DNA of 64,000 bases. It comes from JAICSD01 sp963836665 (GTDB lineage Bacteria; Acidobacteriota; Vicinamibacteria; Vicinamibacterales; 2-12-FULL-66-21). Positions 38,388 to 49,108 of the stretch are shown piece by piece (within the stretch, counting starts at the first letter, position 1; every line of letters begins with the position of its first letter). A program made the translations under genes and the position numbers. The stretch is taken from positions 1,240,001-1,304,000 of the forward strand of contig CAWIKL010000001.1 in NCBI GenBank assembly GCA_963836665.1, given 5' to 3'. The notes below the pieces were generated by a model, which worked only from the letters and a program-made list of their open reading frames with translations, had not been told where the DNA came from and did no database searches.

Positions 38388-38812
38388 TGGCCGTGCTGAG
38401 TCCGGAAACCTTCGAATTCGTCCTGACGAACGAGCTGAAACGCGCGCTCCGCTCTCAGAACTTCGTGACACTGGTGCTGATCGAGCCGCGCGGCGGCGAC
38501 CCGGCGGAAGGACGCCGCGAAATCGCGCGGCTGATTGATCCGGAGCTGCGCGAAACCGATCTGATCACGGTCGACGACACCGCGGTGTCGATGGTTCTCC
38601 TCGACGCCGATCTCCAGAACTCGATGGGCGTCATCGACCGGGTGATCGCCCGGCTCGAGCATTACCAGTTCACTTCGCCGCTCGACATCCAGGTCGGAGC
38701 GGCGTGCTGTCCCACGCACGGCGCCGACGCCGACACCTTGAAGCGGGTCGCGGCGGAGGCACGAACCGGGGTGGCGCGGCGCGAACCGCCGCGCGGCTCG
38801 GCACACGCATAA
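38384..38812 (+). CDS. Degenerate GGDEF-like small protein
   Basis: A 142-aa protein overlapping the activator gene by four bases. Segments such as LKRALRSQNFVTLVLIEPRG, LIDPELRETDLITVDDTAVSMVLLDAD, and IQVGAACCPTHGADADTLKRVAAEA follow the strand/helix plan of the diguanylate cyclase fold. The last of these mirrors the conserved (V/I)S(I/V)G-A-x-P-x-D block. The GGDEF signature itself is missing, so it is likely catalytically inactive and may bind nucleotide or serve as a structural regulator for EPS synthesis. Confidence 0.6.
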   Translation: MMAVLSPETFEFVLTNELKRALRSQNFVTLVLIEPRGGDPAEGRREIARLIDPELRETDLITVDDTAVSMVLLDADLQNSMGVIDRVIARLEHYQFTSPLDIQVGAACCPTHGADADTLKRVAAEARTGVARREPPRGSAHA

Positions 38813-38827
38813 CAGAGGGTGCGATCC

Positions 38828-39448
38828 ATGAAGACGATGTCAACTGCCACGTTTACTGCTCTCTCGCTGGCCGCGCTGATCGGCACGGCCGCCGCACAGC
38901 CCGCGCCGAAGCCGATCGGCACGACGGGCACCCGCGCTGACACCGCCAAGCCGGCGCCGGCGGCGGCGGTGTCGACCGACTACCGCCTGGCGACAGGCGA
39001 CAAGCTGCGGATCGAGGTCTACAAAGATCAGCAGCTGTCGCAGTCGCTGCAGATCCGGCCCGACGGCAAGATCACGCTGCCGCTCGTCGGCGACATCGCT
39101 GCCGCCGGCCACACCTCGATCGAACTGCGCGATGCGATTGCAACCTCGCTCAAGGAGTACATCACCAACCCGGTGGTCACGGTGATCGTCGTCGAAACGA
39201 TGCCGGAGGTGGTCTACGTGCAGGGCGAGGTCAGCAAGCCGGGGATGTTCGCGCTGCTCAACGGCCACCTCTCGGTCATCCAGGCGATTGCGATGGCCGG
39301 CGGCTTCACCGACTTCGCCAACCGCAAGGACATCACCATCGTGCGCGGCACCGAGAAGCTGCACTTCAACTACAAAGACGCCGTCGACGACGACAGCAAG
39401 CGCGAGCCGATGCAGCTGCGGGCGGGCGACACGGTGATCGTGAAGTAG
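38828..39448 (+). CDS. Wza-type polysaccharide export protein
   Basis: A 206-aa periplasmic/outer-membrane export protein. A signal peptide (about 1-22, ending AAAQP) is followed by the Poly_export domain (YRLATGDKLRIEVYKDQQLSQSLQIRPDGKITLPLVGDI) and a SLBB domain (VVYVQGEVSKPGMFALLNGHLSVIQAIAMAGGFTDFANRK). An AGAGGG ribosome site supports ATG 38828. It probably forms the exit channel for the polysaccharide with the barrel protein encoded 6 bases downstream. There is no lipobox Cys at the cleavage site, unlike many Wza proteins. Confidence 0.92.
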   Translation: MKTMSTATFTALSLAALIGTAAAQPAPKPIGTTGTRADTAKPAPAAAVSTDYRLATGDKLRIEVYKDQQLSQSLQIRPDGKITLPLVGDIAAAGHTSIELRDAIATSLKEYITNPVVTVIVVETMPEVVYVQGEVSKPGMFALLNGHLSVIQAIAMAGGFTDFANRKDITIVRGTEKLHFNYKDAVDDDSKREPMQLRAGDTVIVK

Positions 39449-39454
39449 GCGCTC

Positions 39455-40690
39455 ATGCCCTCCCGATTCCTCCATCCGTCGCTCGCCCTGGCCGCGCTGT
39501 GCGCGTTACTGGCTGCCGTCCCTGCGGCCGCGCAGCAGGAGCCGGTGCAGGTCAGCGAATTCCAATCGTGGCGGCTGCCCGGCTGGACATTCACTCCCGG
39601 CGTCACCGTCGGCGCGTTGTTCGACAACAACGTCGCGGTTGCGCCGGCGCAATTGCCTGGCGGCAGCCCGGCCTCCGACAAGCTGCTGACGGCTCAGCCG
39701 TTCGGGCAGCTCGAGTACTTCGACGCGCGGACGACGTTTTCGAGCGGCTACAACGGCACGGTGCGGCGCTATGTCGAGCTCACCGACCTGGACGGCGTCG
39801 ATCACCGCGGCTACCTGATGCTGCGGCGGATGCTCACCCGTCGCGTGACCTTCTATGCGAAGGACAACTACATGCAGGTGCCGACCACCGACCAGCTCGA
39901 GCTGAACGGCGTGCCGTTCCGCCGCAGCGGCGCCCGTTATAACGACAGCGCCGCCGGGGTCGAGGCGCGCCTGACCCGCACGATCGACCTCAGCGCCGAG
40001 TACGAGAACACCTGGGTCGACTTCGTGCGCAAGGACACGCCGCTGACCGGAGGCTTCGTCAACGGTGCGCACGCCAGCCTGACCGATCGCGTCACCGGCC
40101 GCTCGTCGGTCGGGGTCGAAGGGGGCACGCGCTGGGCCAATCTGGCTGAGGGGAACGTCGGGCTGACTGTTGTCCCGGTCACGCTGCTCTTCCAGGACGT
40201 CGGCGCCGTCTACCAATATCGGACGGGACCGATGACGATGATCGAGGCGGCGGTCGGCTTCTCGCATCTCGACGATCGCACGCGCGGCATCACGCGCAAC
40301 GGACCCTATGCGCGGGCGAGTGTCACGCATCGGGCCGACCGCGCCACCGTTGGGGCGTATTTCGAGCGGAGCTACGTGCCGTCGCTGAGCTTCGGGGGCA
40401 CCAACCAGAGTCAGGAGCTGCGCGGTTACGTGCAGATGCCGCTCGCCCGCAACCGTTTCTACGTCCAGGAATCGGCGGCCGTGCGCCGCACCAATCCCTT
40501 CGTCGCCGGCGAAGTGCCGCTCAACTCGATGTGGATTGACACGCTCGGCGGCTACGCATTGCAGCGCTGGCTGAGGCTCGAAGGTTACTACGTCTTTACA
40601 CGCCAGGACACGCGCCTGGCCGGCGGCCTGATCAGCCGCCACGTCGTCGGCGTCCAGCTCGTCATCTCCGAACCCGTGAGGATCCGCTAA
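39455..40690 (+). CDS. Outer membrane beta-barrel protein of EPS locus
   Basis: A 411-aa exported protein with a signal peptide (about 1-26, ending AAAQQ). The mature part has alternating hydrophobic/polar strands ending in a C-terminal aromatic-rich strand (VGVQLVISEPVRIR). The layout resembles the GfcD/surface-exposed outer-membrane beta-barrel proteins found next to Wza in exosortase-type EPS loci. It shares TAATG overlap with the following chain-length gene. Its job is probably export or adhesion of the polymer. Confidence 0.72.
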   Translation: MPSRFLHPSLALAALCALLAAVPAAAQQEPVQVSEFQSWRLPGWTFTPGVTVGALFDNNVAVAPAQLPGGSPASDKLLTAQPFGQLEYFDARTTFSSGYNGTVRRYVELTDLDGVDHRGYLMLRRMLTRRVTFYAKDNYMQVPTTDQLELNGVPFRRSGARYNDSAAGVEARLTRTIDLSAEYENTWVDFVRKDTPLTGGFVNGAHASLTDRVTGRSSVGVEGGTRWANLAEGNVGLTVVPVTLLFQDVGAVYQYRTGPMTMIEAAVGFSHLDDRTRGITRNGPYARASVTHRADRATVGAYFERSYVPSLSFGGTNQSQELRGYVQMPLARNRFYVQESAAVRRTNPFVAGEVPLNSMWIDTLGGYALQRWLRLEGYYVFTRQDTRLAGGLISRHVVGVQLVISEPVRIR

Positions 40691-42150
40691 TGGACCAGCA
40701 GTCATTTCATCCGCTCGATTACATGGCGGTCGTCAACCGCCGCAAGTGGTGGTTCATCGTCCCGCTCGTCGCCTGTCTCGGGCTCGGCGCGGCGGTGCTC
40801 GCCGTCTGGCCCAGGAAGTACCTGTCGCGCGCAGCCATCGGCGTGCAGTCTCCCAACGTCACCGGCGATCTGCTGCGGGGCGCCAGTGCGATGGATCCGA
40901 TCGAGCGGCAACGGGCCATCCAGCAGCAGCTGCTCAGCCCGGCACTGCTCGATCGCGTGATCGCGGAAGAGCGGCTCAGCCCGACCAAGGACCGGGACCA
41001 GGTCGCGGCGTCGCTGCGGGAAAACCTGGCGAAGAACATCGAGGTGCCGGCGACCATCGGCCTCAACGGTCGCGCCGACCCGACGCGGGGAATCGAGCTG
41101 TTCTACCTCGGCGTGACCGACGCGACGCCCGATCGAGCGCAGCGCCTGGCCAACCGCGTCGCGCAGGACTTCGTCGACGAGAGCCTCAAGTCGCAGAGCG
41201 CGCGAGCGGAGAACTCCGCCGACATGCTGCAGCAGCAGGTCGCCGACTCGCAGAACAAGATCAACGATCTCGAGAACAAGCTGCGCACGAAAAAGCAGGC
41301 CTACGTCGGCCGGCTGCCCGACCAGGTCGGCGCCAACGTGCAGATGGTCAACGGGGCGCGTCAGCAGTTCGAATCGCTGTCGATCCAGATCCGCGCGCAG
41401 CAGGATCAAATCTCGCTAGTCGAGGGGCAGCTCGATGCGATGCGCCAGGGGTCCGGGGTCGAGGGGATGACCACGTCGACCCTGGCCGCCAGCCAAGCGG
41501 CGCAGAAGCATCTCGACGATCTGCAGGCACAGCTCGCCGCGGACCGGGCGCTCGGCTACACCGACAAGCACCCCGAGACGATCCGTTTGCAGGAAGAGAT
41601 CAAAGGCGCCAAGGCCGAGATCGCCGCGTCAAAGGCCGATCAGCCGGCCAACCGAGAGGAGATGCTCAAGGCTGACCCGCTCTACCGGCAACGGACGCAG
41701 GAGCGCGACCTGGCGCGGGTGCACCTCAAGGAACTGCAGGCCGCCGCGACCAACGCCCAGTCGCAGATCGGGGCCTATCAGAGCCGGGTCGAGTCCGCGC
41801 CCGTCGTCGAGCAGGAGCTGACCTCGCTCCAGCGCGAGTACCAGCTCGAGCAGGATCGCTACAAGGATCTCAGCGGCAGGCTGCAGAACGCGCGCATGAC
41901 GGAGGACCTGGCCAAGAAGCAAGGGGGGGAACGTTTCAGCATCCTCTACCCCGCCGACTACCCCGACACACCGATCGAGCCGCAGCCGCTGAAGGTGCTG
42001 GCGGTCGCGCTCGTCCTCGGCCTGGTGCTTGGCGCCGGGGCGGCGCTCGGACGCGAGTTCCTCGATCGCGCCGTCTACGACTCGCGCGCGCTACAGAACG
42101 AGTTCGAAGTACCCGTGCTCGGCGAAATTCCGCGGATCACCGCCGCCTAA
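40690..42150 (+). CDS. GumC/Wzz-type polysaccharide chain-length protein
   Basis: A 486-aa inner-membrane protein: Wzz domain at the N-terminus with TM helix about 18-36 (KWWFIVPLVACLGLGAAVLA), a long periplasmic coiled coil (about 170-400, e.g. VADSQNKINDLENKLRTK, IRLQEEIKGAKAEIAASKADQ) and C-terminal TM (PLKVLAVALVLGLVLGAGAALG). There is no C-terminal tyrosine kinase; the kinase is a separate downstream gene. It sets polymer length together with that kinase. The start overlaps the preceding stop (TAATG). Confidence 0.92.
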   Translation: MDQQSFHPLDYMAVVNRRKWWFIVPLVACLGLGAAVLAVWPRKYLSRAAIGVQSPNVTGDLLRGASAMDPIERQRAIQQQLLSPALLDRVIAEERLSPTKDRDQVAASLRENLAKNIEVPATIGLNGRADPTRGIELFYLGVTDATPDRAQRLANRVAQDFVDESLKSQSARAENSADMLQQQVADSQNKINDLENKLRTKKQAYVGRLPDQVGANVQMVNGARQQFESLSIQIRAQQDQISLVEGQLDAMRQGSGVEGMTTSTLAASQAAQKHLDDLQAQLAADRALGYTDKHPETIRLQEEIKGAKAEIAASKADQPANREEMLKADPLYRQRTQERDLARVHLKELQAAATNAQSQIGAYQSRVESAPVVEQELTSLQREYQLEQDRYKDLSGRLQNARMTEDLAKKQGGERFSILYPADYPDTPIEPQPLKVLAVALVLGLVLGAGAALGREFLDRAVYDSRALQNEFEVPVLGEIPRITAA

Positions 42151-42160
42151 GGAGACGACC

Positions 42161-43015
42161 ATGAGCCGCATCCAAGAGATTCTCAAGAAAGCCGAGCGCG
42201 AAGGCGCTGTCCACCGCACCCGTGCCTTCATGGCCGATGGCCCAGCCATCGGCCCATCGGGGGCGGCGGCCGTCGCGATGCCGGGAGCCATGCCTGGCGG
42301 CATGCCAGTCACGGAGACGCGCGAACGGCCGGCCATCGCCGGCAACCTCGACCCGCGTCTGGTCAGCGCCTACGCGCCGCAGTCGCCCGCCGCCGAGCAA
42401 TATCGTTCGCTGCGGACGCGCATCAAGATCGCCGAACACGGCCGGACGATGCGCTCGATCCTGGTCACCAGCCCGAACAAGGGAGACGGCAAGAGCCTGA
42501 CCGCGGCGAACCTGGCGCTGACGATGGCGCAGGAAGTCCAGCACCGCGTGCTGCTCGTCGACGGCGACCTGCGCCGGCCGGTGATCGATCGCCTCTTCGG
42601 CATCCCCGACACACCGGGACTGACCGACGTGCTGATGGGGGGCGCCGCGCTCGACGACGCCATCGTGTCGATCGCCACGCACAACCTGAGCGTGCTGCCG
42701 GCGGGGCCGATTCCGTCGCAGCCTGCGGAACTGCTCGGCTCGACGGCTATGCGCCGCACGCTCGACGCGCTGCGGACGCGTTTCGACCGGATCATCATCG
42801 ACATGCCTCCGGTGGCACCGCTCGCCGACGTCTCGATCGCGCTCGGCATGGCCGATGGCCTGCTGATGATCGTGCGGGCCGGGGTCACGCCGAAGCCCGC
42901 GATCGAGCGCGCCCTGTCGGGACTCGACACCGGCAAAGTGCTCGGCCTGGTGCTCAACGACGCCGGCGACGGCGGCGCCGCCTACAAAGACGGCTACCAC
43001 TACGTCGCGGGCTAG
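42161..43015 (+). CDS. BY-kinase (CpsD/CapB-like tyrosine autokinase)
   Basis: A 284-aa cytoplasmic P-loop protein. Walker A is TSPNKGDGKS (about 103-112), Walker A' is VLLVDGDLRRP (130-140) and the third motif is IIIDMPPV. The C-terminal tail ends AYKDGYHYVAG with a small Tyr cluster typical of the autophosphorylated tail. It controls polymerisation with the GumC-like protein encoded upstream. AAGGAG precedes ATG 42161 by 7 bases. Confidence 0.92.
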   Translation: MSRIQEILKKAEREGAVHRTRAFMADGPAIGPSGAAAVAMPGAMPGGMPVTETRERPAIAGNLDPRLVSAYAPQSPAAEQYRSLRTRIKIAEHGRTMRSILVTSPNKGDGKSLTAANLALTMAQEVQHRVLLVDGDLRRPVIDRLFGIPDTPGLTDVLMGGAALDDAIVSIATHNLSVLPAGPIPSQPAELLGSTAMRRTLDALRTRFDRIIIDMPPVAPLADVSIALGMADGLLMIVRAGVTPKPAIERALSGLDTGKVLGLVLNDAGDGGAAYKDGYHYVAG

Positions 43016-43031
43016 GAACTTCGGGGGCGGC

Positions 43032-44404
<1,373 letters not shown>

Positions 44405-44408
<4 letters not shown>

Positions 44409-45961
44409 GCCGATCCGGCTGGAGCGACGATCGGCCGCTCCTGACGATCGTCCGCAACGTCTTCACGCGCTACCTGTCGGTGGCGGCGGAAATGGCGATC
44501 GGGCTGATCACGCTGCCCTTCAACCTGCACCACCTCGGCGCCGAGGCCTACGGGCTGTGGATGCTGACGGCGGGCGTGACCATTCACTTCTCGATTCTCG
44601 ACCTCGGCTACGGCGGCGCGATGGTGAAGTTCATCGCGCAGTACCGCGCCTACAAGGACACGCGCGCGCTCAACGAGATCGCCAGCACGCTGTTCTTCAT
44701 GTTCGCCGGCTTCGGCGTGCTCGCCTACCTGGTCGCCGCCGGGCTGGCGTTCAACCTCGCGCACGTGTTCAGGATCAGTTCGGAGCAGGCGGAGGTCGGC
44801 AAATGGATCCTGCTGATCATCGGCGTCAACGTCGCGATCAATTTCCCGTTCTCGGTCTACGGCGGCGTCACCTCCGGGTTCCAGCGCTACGACATCAACA
44901 ACATGGTGGCGATCGTCAGCAACCTGCTGGTCGCGGCCGTCAACGTCGCTGTGGTCTGGCTCGGTTTCGGGCTGATTGCGCTCGTCGCCGCTACGTCGTT
45001 CGTCCGCTTCGTCACCTATTTCGCCTATCGGCGCAACGCCTACAAGGTCTATCCCGAACTCGACATCCGCCCGGCGCTGTTCCGACGCAGCCGGCTGCGC
45101 GAAGTGACCGGCTTCAGCGTCTACTCATCCATCATCGACTGGGCCAACAAACTGAACTACGAGCTCGATGAAATCGTCATCGGCGTCTTCCTGGGGGCGG
45201 CGCCGGTGGCGGCGTGGGCGGTCGCCGATCGCATCATCTCCGGCACGCAACGGCTGACCAACCAGGGCAATGCCGTGCTCTTCCCCGTCGTCGTCGACGC
45301 CGACGCGACGCGGCAGGTCGGACGCCTGCAGAAGGTGCTAATCGAGGGAACGCGGTTGTCGCTGGCGAGCGTATTGCCGATCGCGGTCGTGCTGATCGTG
45401 TTGGCGCGGCCGCTGGTCAACGCGTGGGTGGGGGCGAGCATGCTGGTGGCGGCGCCGGTGATCCAGATCCTCGCGATCGCCGTAGCCCTGCGCGTGGGCA
45501 ACGCCACGAGTACGACGCTGCTCAAGGGATCCGGGGCCGTGCGGCGGGTGGCGATGGTCAACATCGTGACCGGCGTCGTCAACCTGCTGATGAGCGCGGC
45601 GCTGGTGCGTCCTTTCGGCCTCGCCGGGGTCGCGGTCGGTACGCTCATTCCTGTCGCCGTGGCGTCGATCGGCGTGCTCTTCCCCGACGCGTGCCGCCGG
45701 GTCGAGCTGCCCGTGGTCCAGGCGTTCCGGCGCTCGGTCTGGCCGGCGGTGTGGCCGGCGACGATTACCGGTCTCGGGCTGATGGTGCTTCGTCCGTACC
45801 TGGGCGTCCGGATCATCGGCGTCGTCGCGGGCAGCGCGGGCGCCGCTGCCCTCTACGTCTTCCTGTTCATTCTCGCGGTCGGGCGGCGCGATCGCCAGCA
45901 GTACACCGCGAGATTCTGGGAGCTGTGCGGGCGCAACCGCACGCTCGTCCCGGCGGCATGA
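44405..45961 (+). CDS. Oligosaccharide flippase (Wzx-like, MATE/PST family)
   Basis: A 518-aa polytopic membrane protein with about 12-14 hydrophobic segments, e.g. AEAYGLWMLTAGVTIHFSILDLGYGGAMVKF in the first third and IEGTRLSLASVLPIAVVLIVLARPLVNAWVG in the second. Family type is polysaccharide transporter/Wzx. It probably flips the lipid-linked repeat unit to the periplasm. GTG start with four-base overlap to the preceding gene; its own stop is overlapped by the following ATG. Confidence 0.87.
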
Positions 45962-46710
45962 CCATGCGAGGCATCATCCTGGCGGCGGGCCGTGGATCGC
46001 GCCTGAACGGCACGGCGGGCGACAAACCGAAGTGTCTGGTGCGGGCCGGCGAGCAGACGCTGGTTGAGCGGCAGATCAGCGCGCTGCGGCGCGCCGGGAT
46101 CGACGACATCACGGTCGTCGTCGGCTGCCAGGCTGACCGTGTCCGGCAGAGCTGTGGCAGCGGCGTGGGGTACGTGGAGAATTTCCGGTTTGCGGAAACC
46201 AACAGCCTGTATTCGCTGTGGACGGCACGCCCTCTGCTCTCTGAAGGCTTCGTGGTGCTGAATTGTGACGTTCTCTTCCATCCTGCGCTGCTGGAGGAGC
46301 TCCTGGCTACCCAAGATGACGCCGCGTTGCTCATCGACTACCGCGGTGAGGGACAGGCGCCGTACGGCGACGAGGAAATGAAGGTCAAGGTCCGCGACGG
46401 GGTGGTCGTCGACATCTCCAAAACGATGGATCCAGCAGAAGCGGACGGCGAGAACCTCGGCATTGTGAAGTTCGGGCCGGCGGGGGCGCCGGCGCTAGTC
46501 GACATCCTCGATCGGATCGTCGCCGGGGGCGGGCTCCGCGATTGGGCGCCGAAGGCGTTTCAGGAGTTCGCGCAGCAGCGACCTCTGCACGCGATTGCCA
46601 CGAACGGATACCCCTGGATCGAGATCGACTTCCCGGAAGATTTTCAGCGGGCGGTGCGCGACGTGCTGCCGGCGATCGAGGGCGCGGCGCGCGCCGAGGA
46701 CGTGGCCTAA
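45958..46710 (+). CDS. NTP transferase, phosphocholine cytidylyltransferase-like (LicC family)
   Basis: A 250-aa nucleotidyltransferase starting GIILAAGRGSRL (nucleotide motif). It has the signature TNSLYSLWTA, FVVLNCDVLF (metal Asp) and the block GEEMKV-like DEEMKVKVRDGVVVDISK with DPAEADGENLGIVKF, which fits the choline-phosphate cytidylyltransferase group (LicC). Possible products are CDP-choline or another activated NDP group for EPS decoration; the exact substrate is inference. ATG 45958 overlaps the flippase stop (ATGA). Confidence 0.8.
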   Translation: MTMRGIILAAGRGSRLNGTAGDKPKCLVRAGEQTLVERQISALRRAGIDDITVVVGCQADRVRQSCGSGVGYVENFRFAETNSLYSLWTARPLLSEGFVVLNCDVLFHPALLEELLATQDDAALLIDYRGEGQAPYGDEEMKVKVRDGVVVDISKTMDPAEADGENLGIVKFGPAGAPALVDILDRIVAGGGLRDWAPKAFQEFAQQRPLHAIATNGYPWIEIDFPEDFQRAVRDVLPAIEGAARAEDVA

Positions 46711-47798
46711 TGCTGCGCCCGGCCGCCGCTCAGTCCGTACCGCCGCGCACGGCGCCGCGTTCGGGCCCGGCGCCGCGCATCGTCGCGCTCGGTGGGGGCA
46801 CCGGCCTCCCCAACGTGCTGCGCGGGCTGCGGCCGGTGCTGTATCCGGGCGGGGTCACTGAGGGCAACCGCGAGCACCTGGTGGCCATCGTCGCGACCTC
46901 GGACGACGGCGGGAGTTCGGGGAGGCTACGGGAACAGTTCAACATGATCCCGCCCGGCGATATCCGCAACTGTCTTGCGGCGCTGTCCGACGACGAGTCG
47001 CAATTCGCCGAGATGTTCCAGTACCGCTTCGCGGGTGGTGAAGGGCTCGGCGGCCACGCGATGGGAAACCTGGTGATTGCCGCGCTGGCCGACGTGACCC
47101 GGGACTTCGCCCAGGCGGTGGAAGCGGCGTCGCGGATGCTTGGCGCGTGCGGCGTGGTCCTGCCGGCGACGTCGGAACTGGTCACGCTCGTGGCGGAATT
47201 CACCGACGGACGTGTCCTGAACGGCGAGACCTCGATCGCCGACGCCGGGGGCACGATCGCACGTCTCAGCCTGCTGCCCGAGCGCCCGCTGTCGTCCGAT
47301 CGCGTGGTCGCGGCGATCAACCGGGCCGACGTCATCGTGGCCGGCCCGGGCAGCCTGTTTACGAGCATCCTGCCGCCGCTGCTGGTTCCGCACGTCGCCG
47401 AGGCGATCTGGGCGTCGCGCGCCGTTCGCGTGCTAGTCGCCAACCTCATGACCGAGGCCGGCGAGACGGACAACTTCAGCGTGCTCGATCACTTGCTCAC
47501 GCTGGAGCGGCATCTCGGCCGGCAGCTGTTCGACTGCGTCATCTACAACACGGCGCCGGTGCCAGAGCCACTGGCGACGAACTACAAGAACCGCCGCGCT
47601 GCGCCGATCGTGACCGGCACCTTCGAGCTGAGCGCGCTGGATCGCTTCGGCGTGCGGGCGGTCGGCGTCCCGCTGGTGTCGGAACATCCGGCGGGGAAGA
47701 TCCGGCACAACCCGGACCGTCTCGCGGCGGCAATCACGGCGCTGGCACAAGGGAAGCTTGGAGCGTGGCGGCCGCGCGCCCAGGCCGAAGGAGTCTAG
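46710..47798 (+). CDS. YvcK/CofD family protein
   Basis: A 362-aa protein of the gluconeogenesis-factor (YvcK) group. Conserved blocks: VALGGGTGLPNVLRGLR, ATSDDGGSSGRLREQF, PPGDIRNCLAALSDDE, VAGPGSLFTSILPPLLVPHVAEAI, NLMTEAGETDNFS. YvcK homologues bind UDP-activated sugars and control cell-envelope precursor flux. Its location inside an EPS operon, overlapping the cytidylyltransferase stop by one base (TAATG), suggests control of sugar-nucleotide supply for EPS. Confidence 0.9.
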   Translation: MLRPAAAQSVPPRTAPRSGPAPRIVALGGGTGLPNVLRGLRPVLYPGGVTEGNREHLVAIVATSDDGGSSGRLREQFNMIPPGDIRNCLAALSDDESQFAEMFQYRFAGGEGLGGHAMGNLVIAALADVTRDFAQAVEAASRMLGACGVVLPATSELVTLVAEFTDGRVLNGETSIADAGGTIARLSLLPERPLSSDRVVAAINRADVIVAGPGSLFTSILPPLLVPHVAEAIWASRAVRVLVANLMTEAGETDNFSVLDHLLTLERHLGRQLFDCVIYNTAPVPEPLATNYKNRRAAPIVTGTFELSALDRFGVRAVGVPLVSEHPAGKIRHNPDRLAAAITALAQGKLGAWRPRAQAEGV

Positions 47799-47799
47799 G

Positions 47800-49098
47800 A
47801 TGTACGAACGGTTCTATCAGCTGCGCGAACGCCCGTTCGCGCTCAGTCCGGACCCGGACTACCTCTACCCGAGCCGGGTCCACCAGGAAGCGCTCGACTA
47901 CCTGCGCTACGGGCTCGAGAGCCAGGCCGGCTTCATCGTCATCACCGGCGAAATCGGGTCGGGCAAGACTACGTTGCTGCAGACCTTGCTGCGCAACGTC
48001 GACAGCGGGACGACCGTCGGCCGTATCGTCAACACGATGCTCGAACCGCGCGAGCTGATCGAGACGATCATGATCGACTTCGGGCTCGATCCCGCCGGGC
48101 GCAGCAAGCCGCTGCTGCTGCGCGATCTCTCGCACTACCTCGTCGATCAGCGGGTTGCCGGGCGCAACGTGCTGGTGGTGATCGACGAGGCGCAGAACCT
48201 CAGCCTGGGAGCGCTCGAAGAGCTGCGCATGCTCTCGAACCTCGAAACCGAGAAGTCCAAGCTGCTGCAGATCGTGCTGGTCGGCCAGCCCAATCTGCGC
48301 GACAAGCTGGCGGCGCCCGAGCTCGAGCAACTGCGGCAGCGGATCACGGTCAGCTACCACCTGCCGCCGCTCGACGCCGATGAGACTGGCCACTACATCA
48401 ACCACCGGCTGCGGCGGGCGGCGCTCGGCCCGCCGGTGGTGTTTCCGCGCGACGCCACGGAGTTGATTCATGGGCGCAGCCGCGGCGTTCCGCGTATCAT
48501 CAATGTCATCTGCGACGCGGCGCTGGTGTTCGGGTACGCTGAGGAGCGGCGCGAGTTCGACGCCGCGACGATCCATGAGGTGCTCACGGAGCTGGAAGCC
48601 ACCGGCGTGCTGCCGGCGCCGGAGCACGACCAGCCGGCCGCGGCCAGCCTCACGCCCGTAGCGCCCGCCGCCCCGGCCGCCCACGCCGTGGCAGTCGTCC
48701 CTCCGCCGGTTGTGGTCCGGCCCGCGGTAGCGACCACGCCTCTCACGTCTGTGGATGCGGATCTCGCGCAGGCGCGGGCAGCGGCAGCGGTCTCGCCCAT
48801 GGCCGCGGGTGTGGCGCAGACTCGGGCAACAGCGCCGGTCTCGCCTTTGGCTGCGGATGCGGTGCAGGCTCGAGCCGCGGCGCTCGACGAGCGGGAACGG
48901 CAGCTACGCCAGCGCGAGCGCGAACTGGCGGAACAGCGCCGGGTACTCGCCGAGGAGTATCGCCTGATGCGCACGCGCGCCGCGGCTGCGGCCGCGCCGG
49001 GCGCGGCTGCGGCCGGCGCCGCGCGCTTCGAAGCGGTGTCGCACTCCGGGTTCTGGCACCGTGTGAAACGCATTATGCTCGGAGTAACAACTTCCTAG
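47800..49098 (+). CDS. ExeA-type AAA ATPase of EPS/exosortase loci
   Basis: A 432-aa ATPase. The N-terminal MYERFYQLRERPFALSPDPDYLYPS and Walker A ITGEIGSGKTTLLQ, Walker B LVVIDEAQNLS and RGVPRIINVICDAAL match the ExeA/GspA AAA group, the type annotated as PEP-CTERM/XrtA-associated secretion ATPase. The C-terminal third is Ala/Pro/Val-rich with a coiled-coil of Glu/Arg (ERERQLRQRERELAEQ) and a basic end. It could energise export or localise the assembly complex. AAGGAG ribosome site; start is two bases after the YvcK stop. Confidence 0.88.
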   Translation: MYERFYQLRERPFALSPDPDYLYPSRVHQEALDYLRYGLESQAGFIVITGEIGSGKTTLLQTLLRNVDSGTTVGRIVNTMLEPRELIETIMIDFGLDPAGRSKPLLLRDLSHYLVDQRVAGRNVLVVIDEAQNLSLGALEELRMLSNLETEKSKLLQIVLVGQPNLRDKLAAPELEQLRQRITVSYHLPPLDADETGHYINHRLRRAALGPPVVFPRDATELIHGRSRGVPRIINVICDAALVFGYAEERREFDAATIHEVLTELEATGVLPAPEHDQPAAASLTPVAPAAPAAHAVAVVPPPVVVRPAVATTPLTSVDADLAQARAAAAVSPMAAGVAQTRATAPVSPLAADAVQARAAALDERERQLRQRERELAEQRRVLAEEYRLMRTRAAAAAAPGAAAAGAARFEAVSHSGFWHRVKRIMLGVTTS

Positions 49099-49108
49099 GA
49101 GTTTGGTG

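Noticed and set aside
47743..47758. TGGCACAAGGGAAGCTT before the ExeA-type ATPase gene, with GG and GC ten bases apart.
   Set aside because: It lies within the yvcK coding region, the -12 part is AAGCT instead of TTGC, and the operon has no break there.
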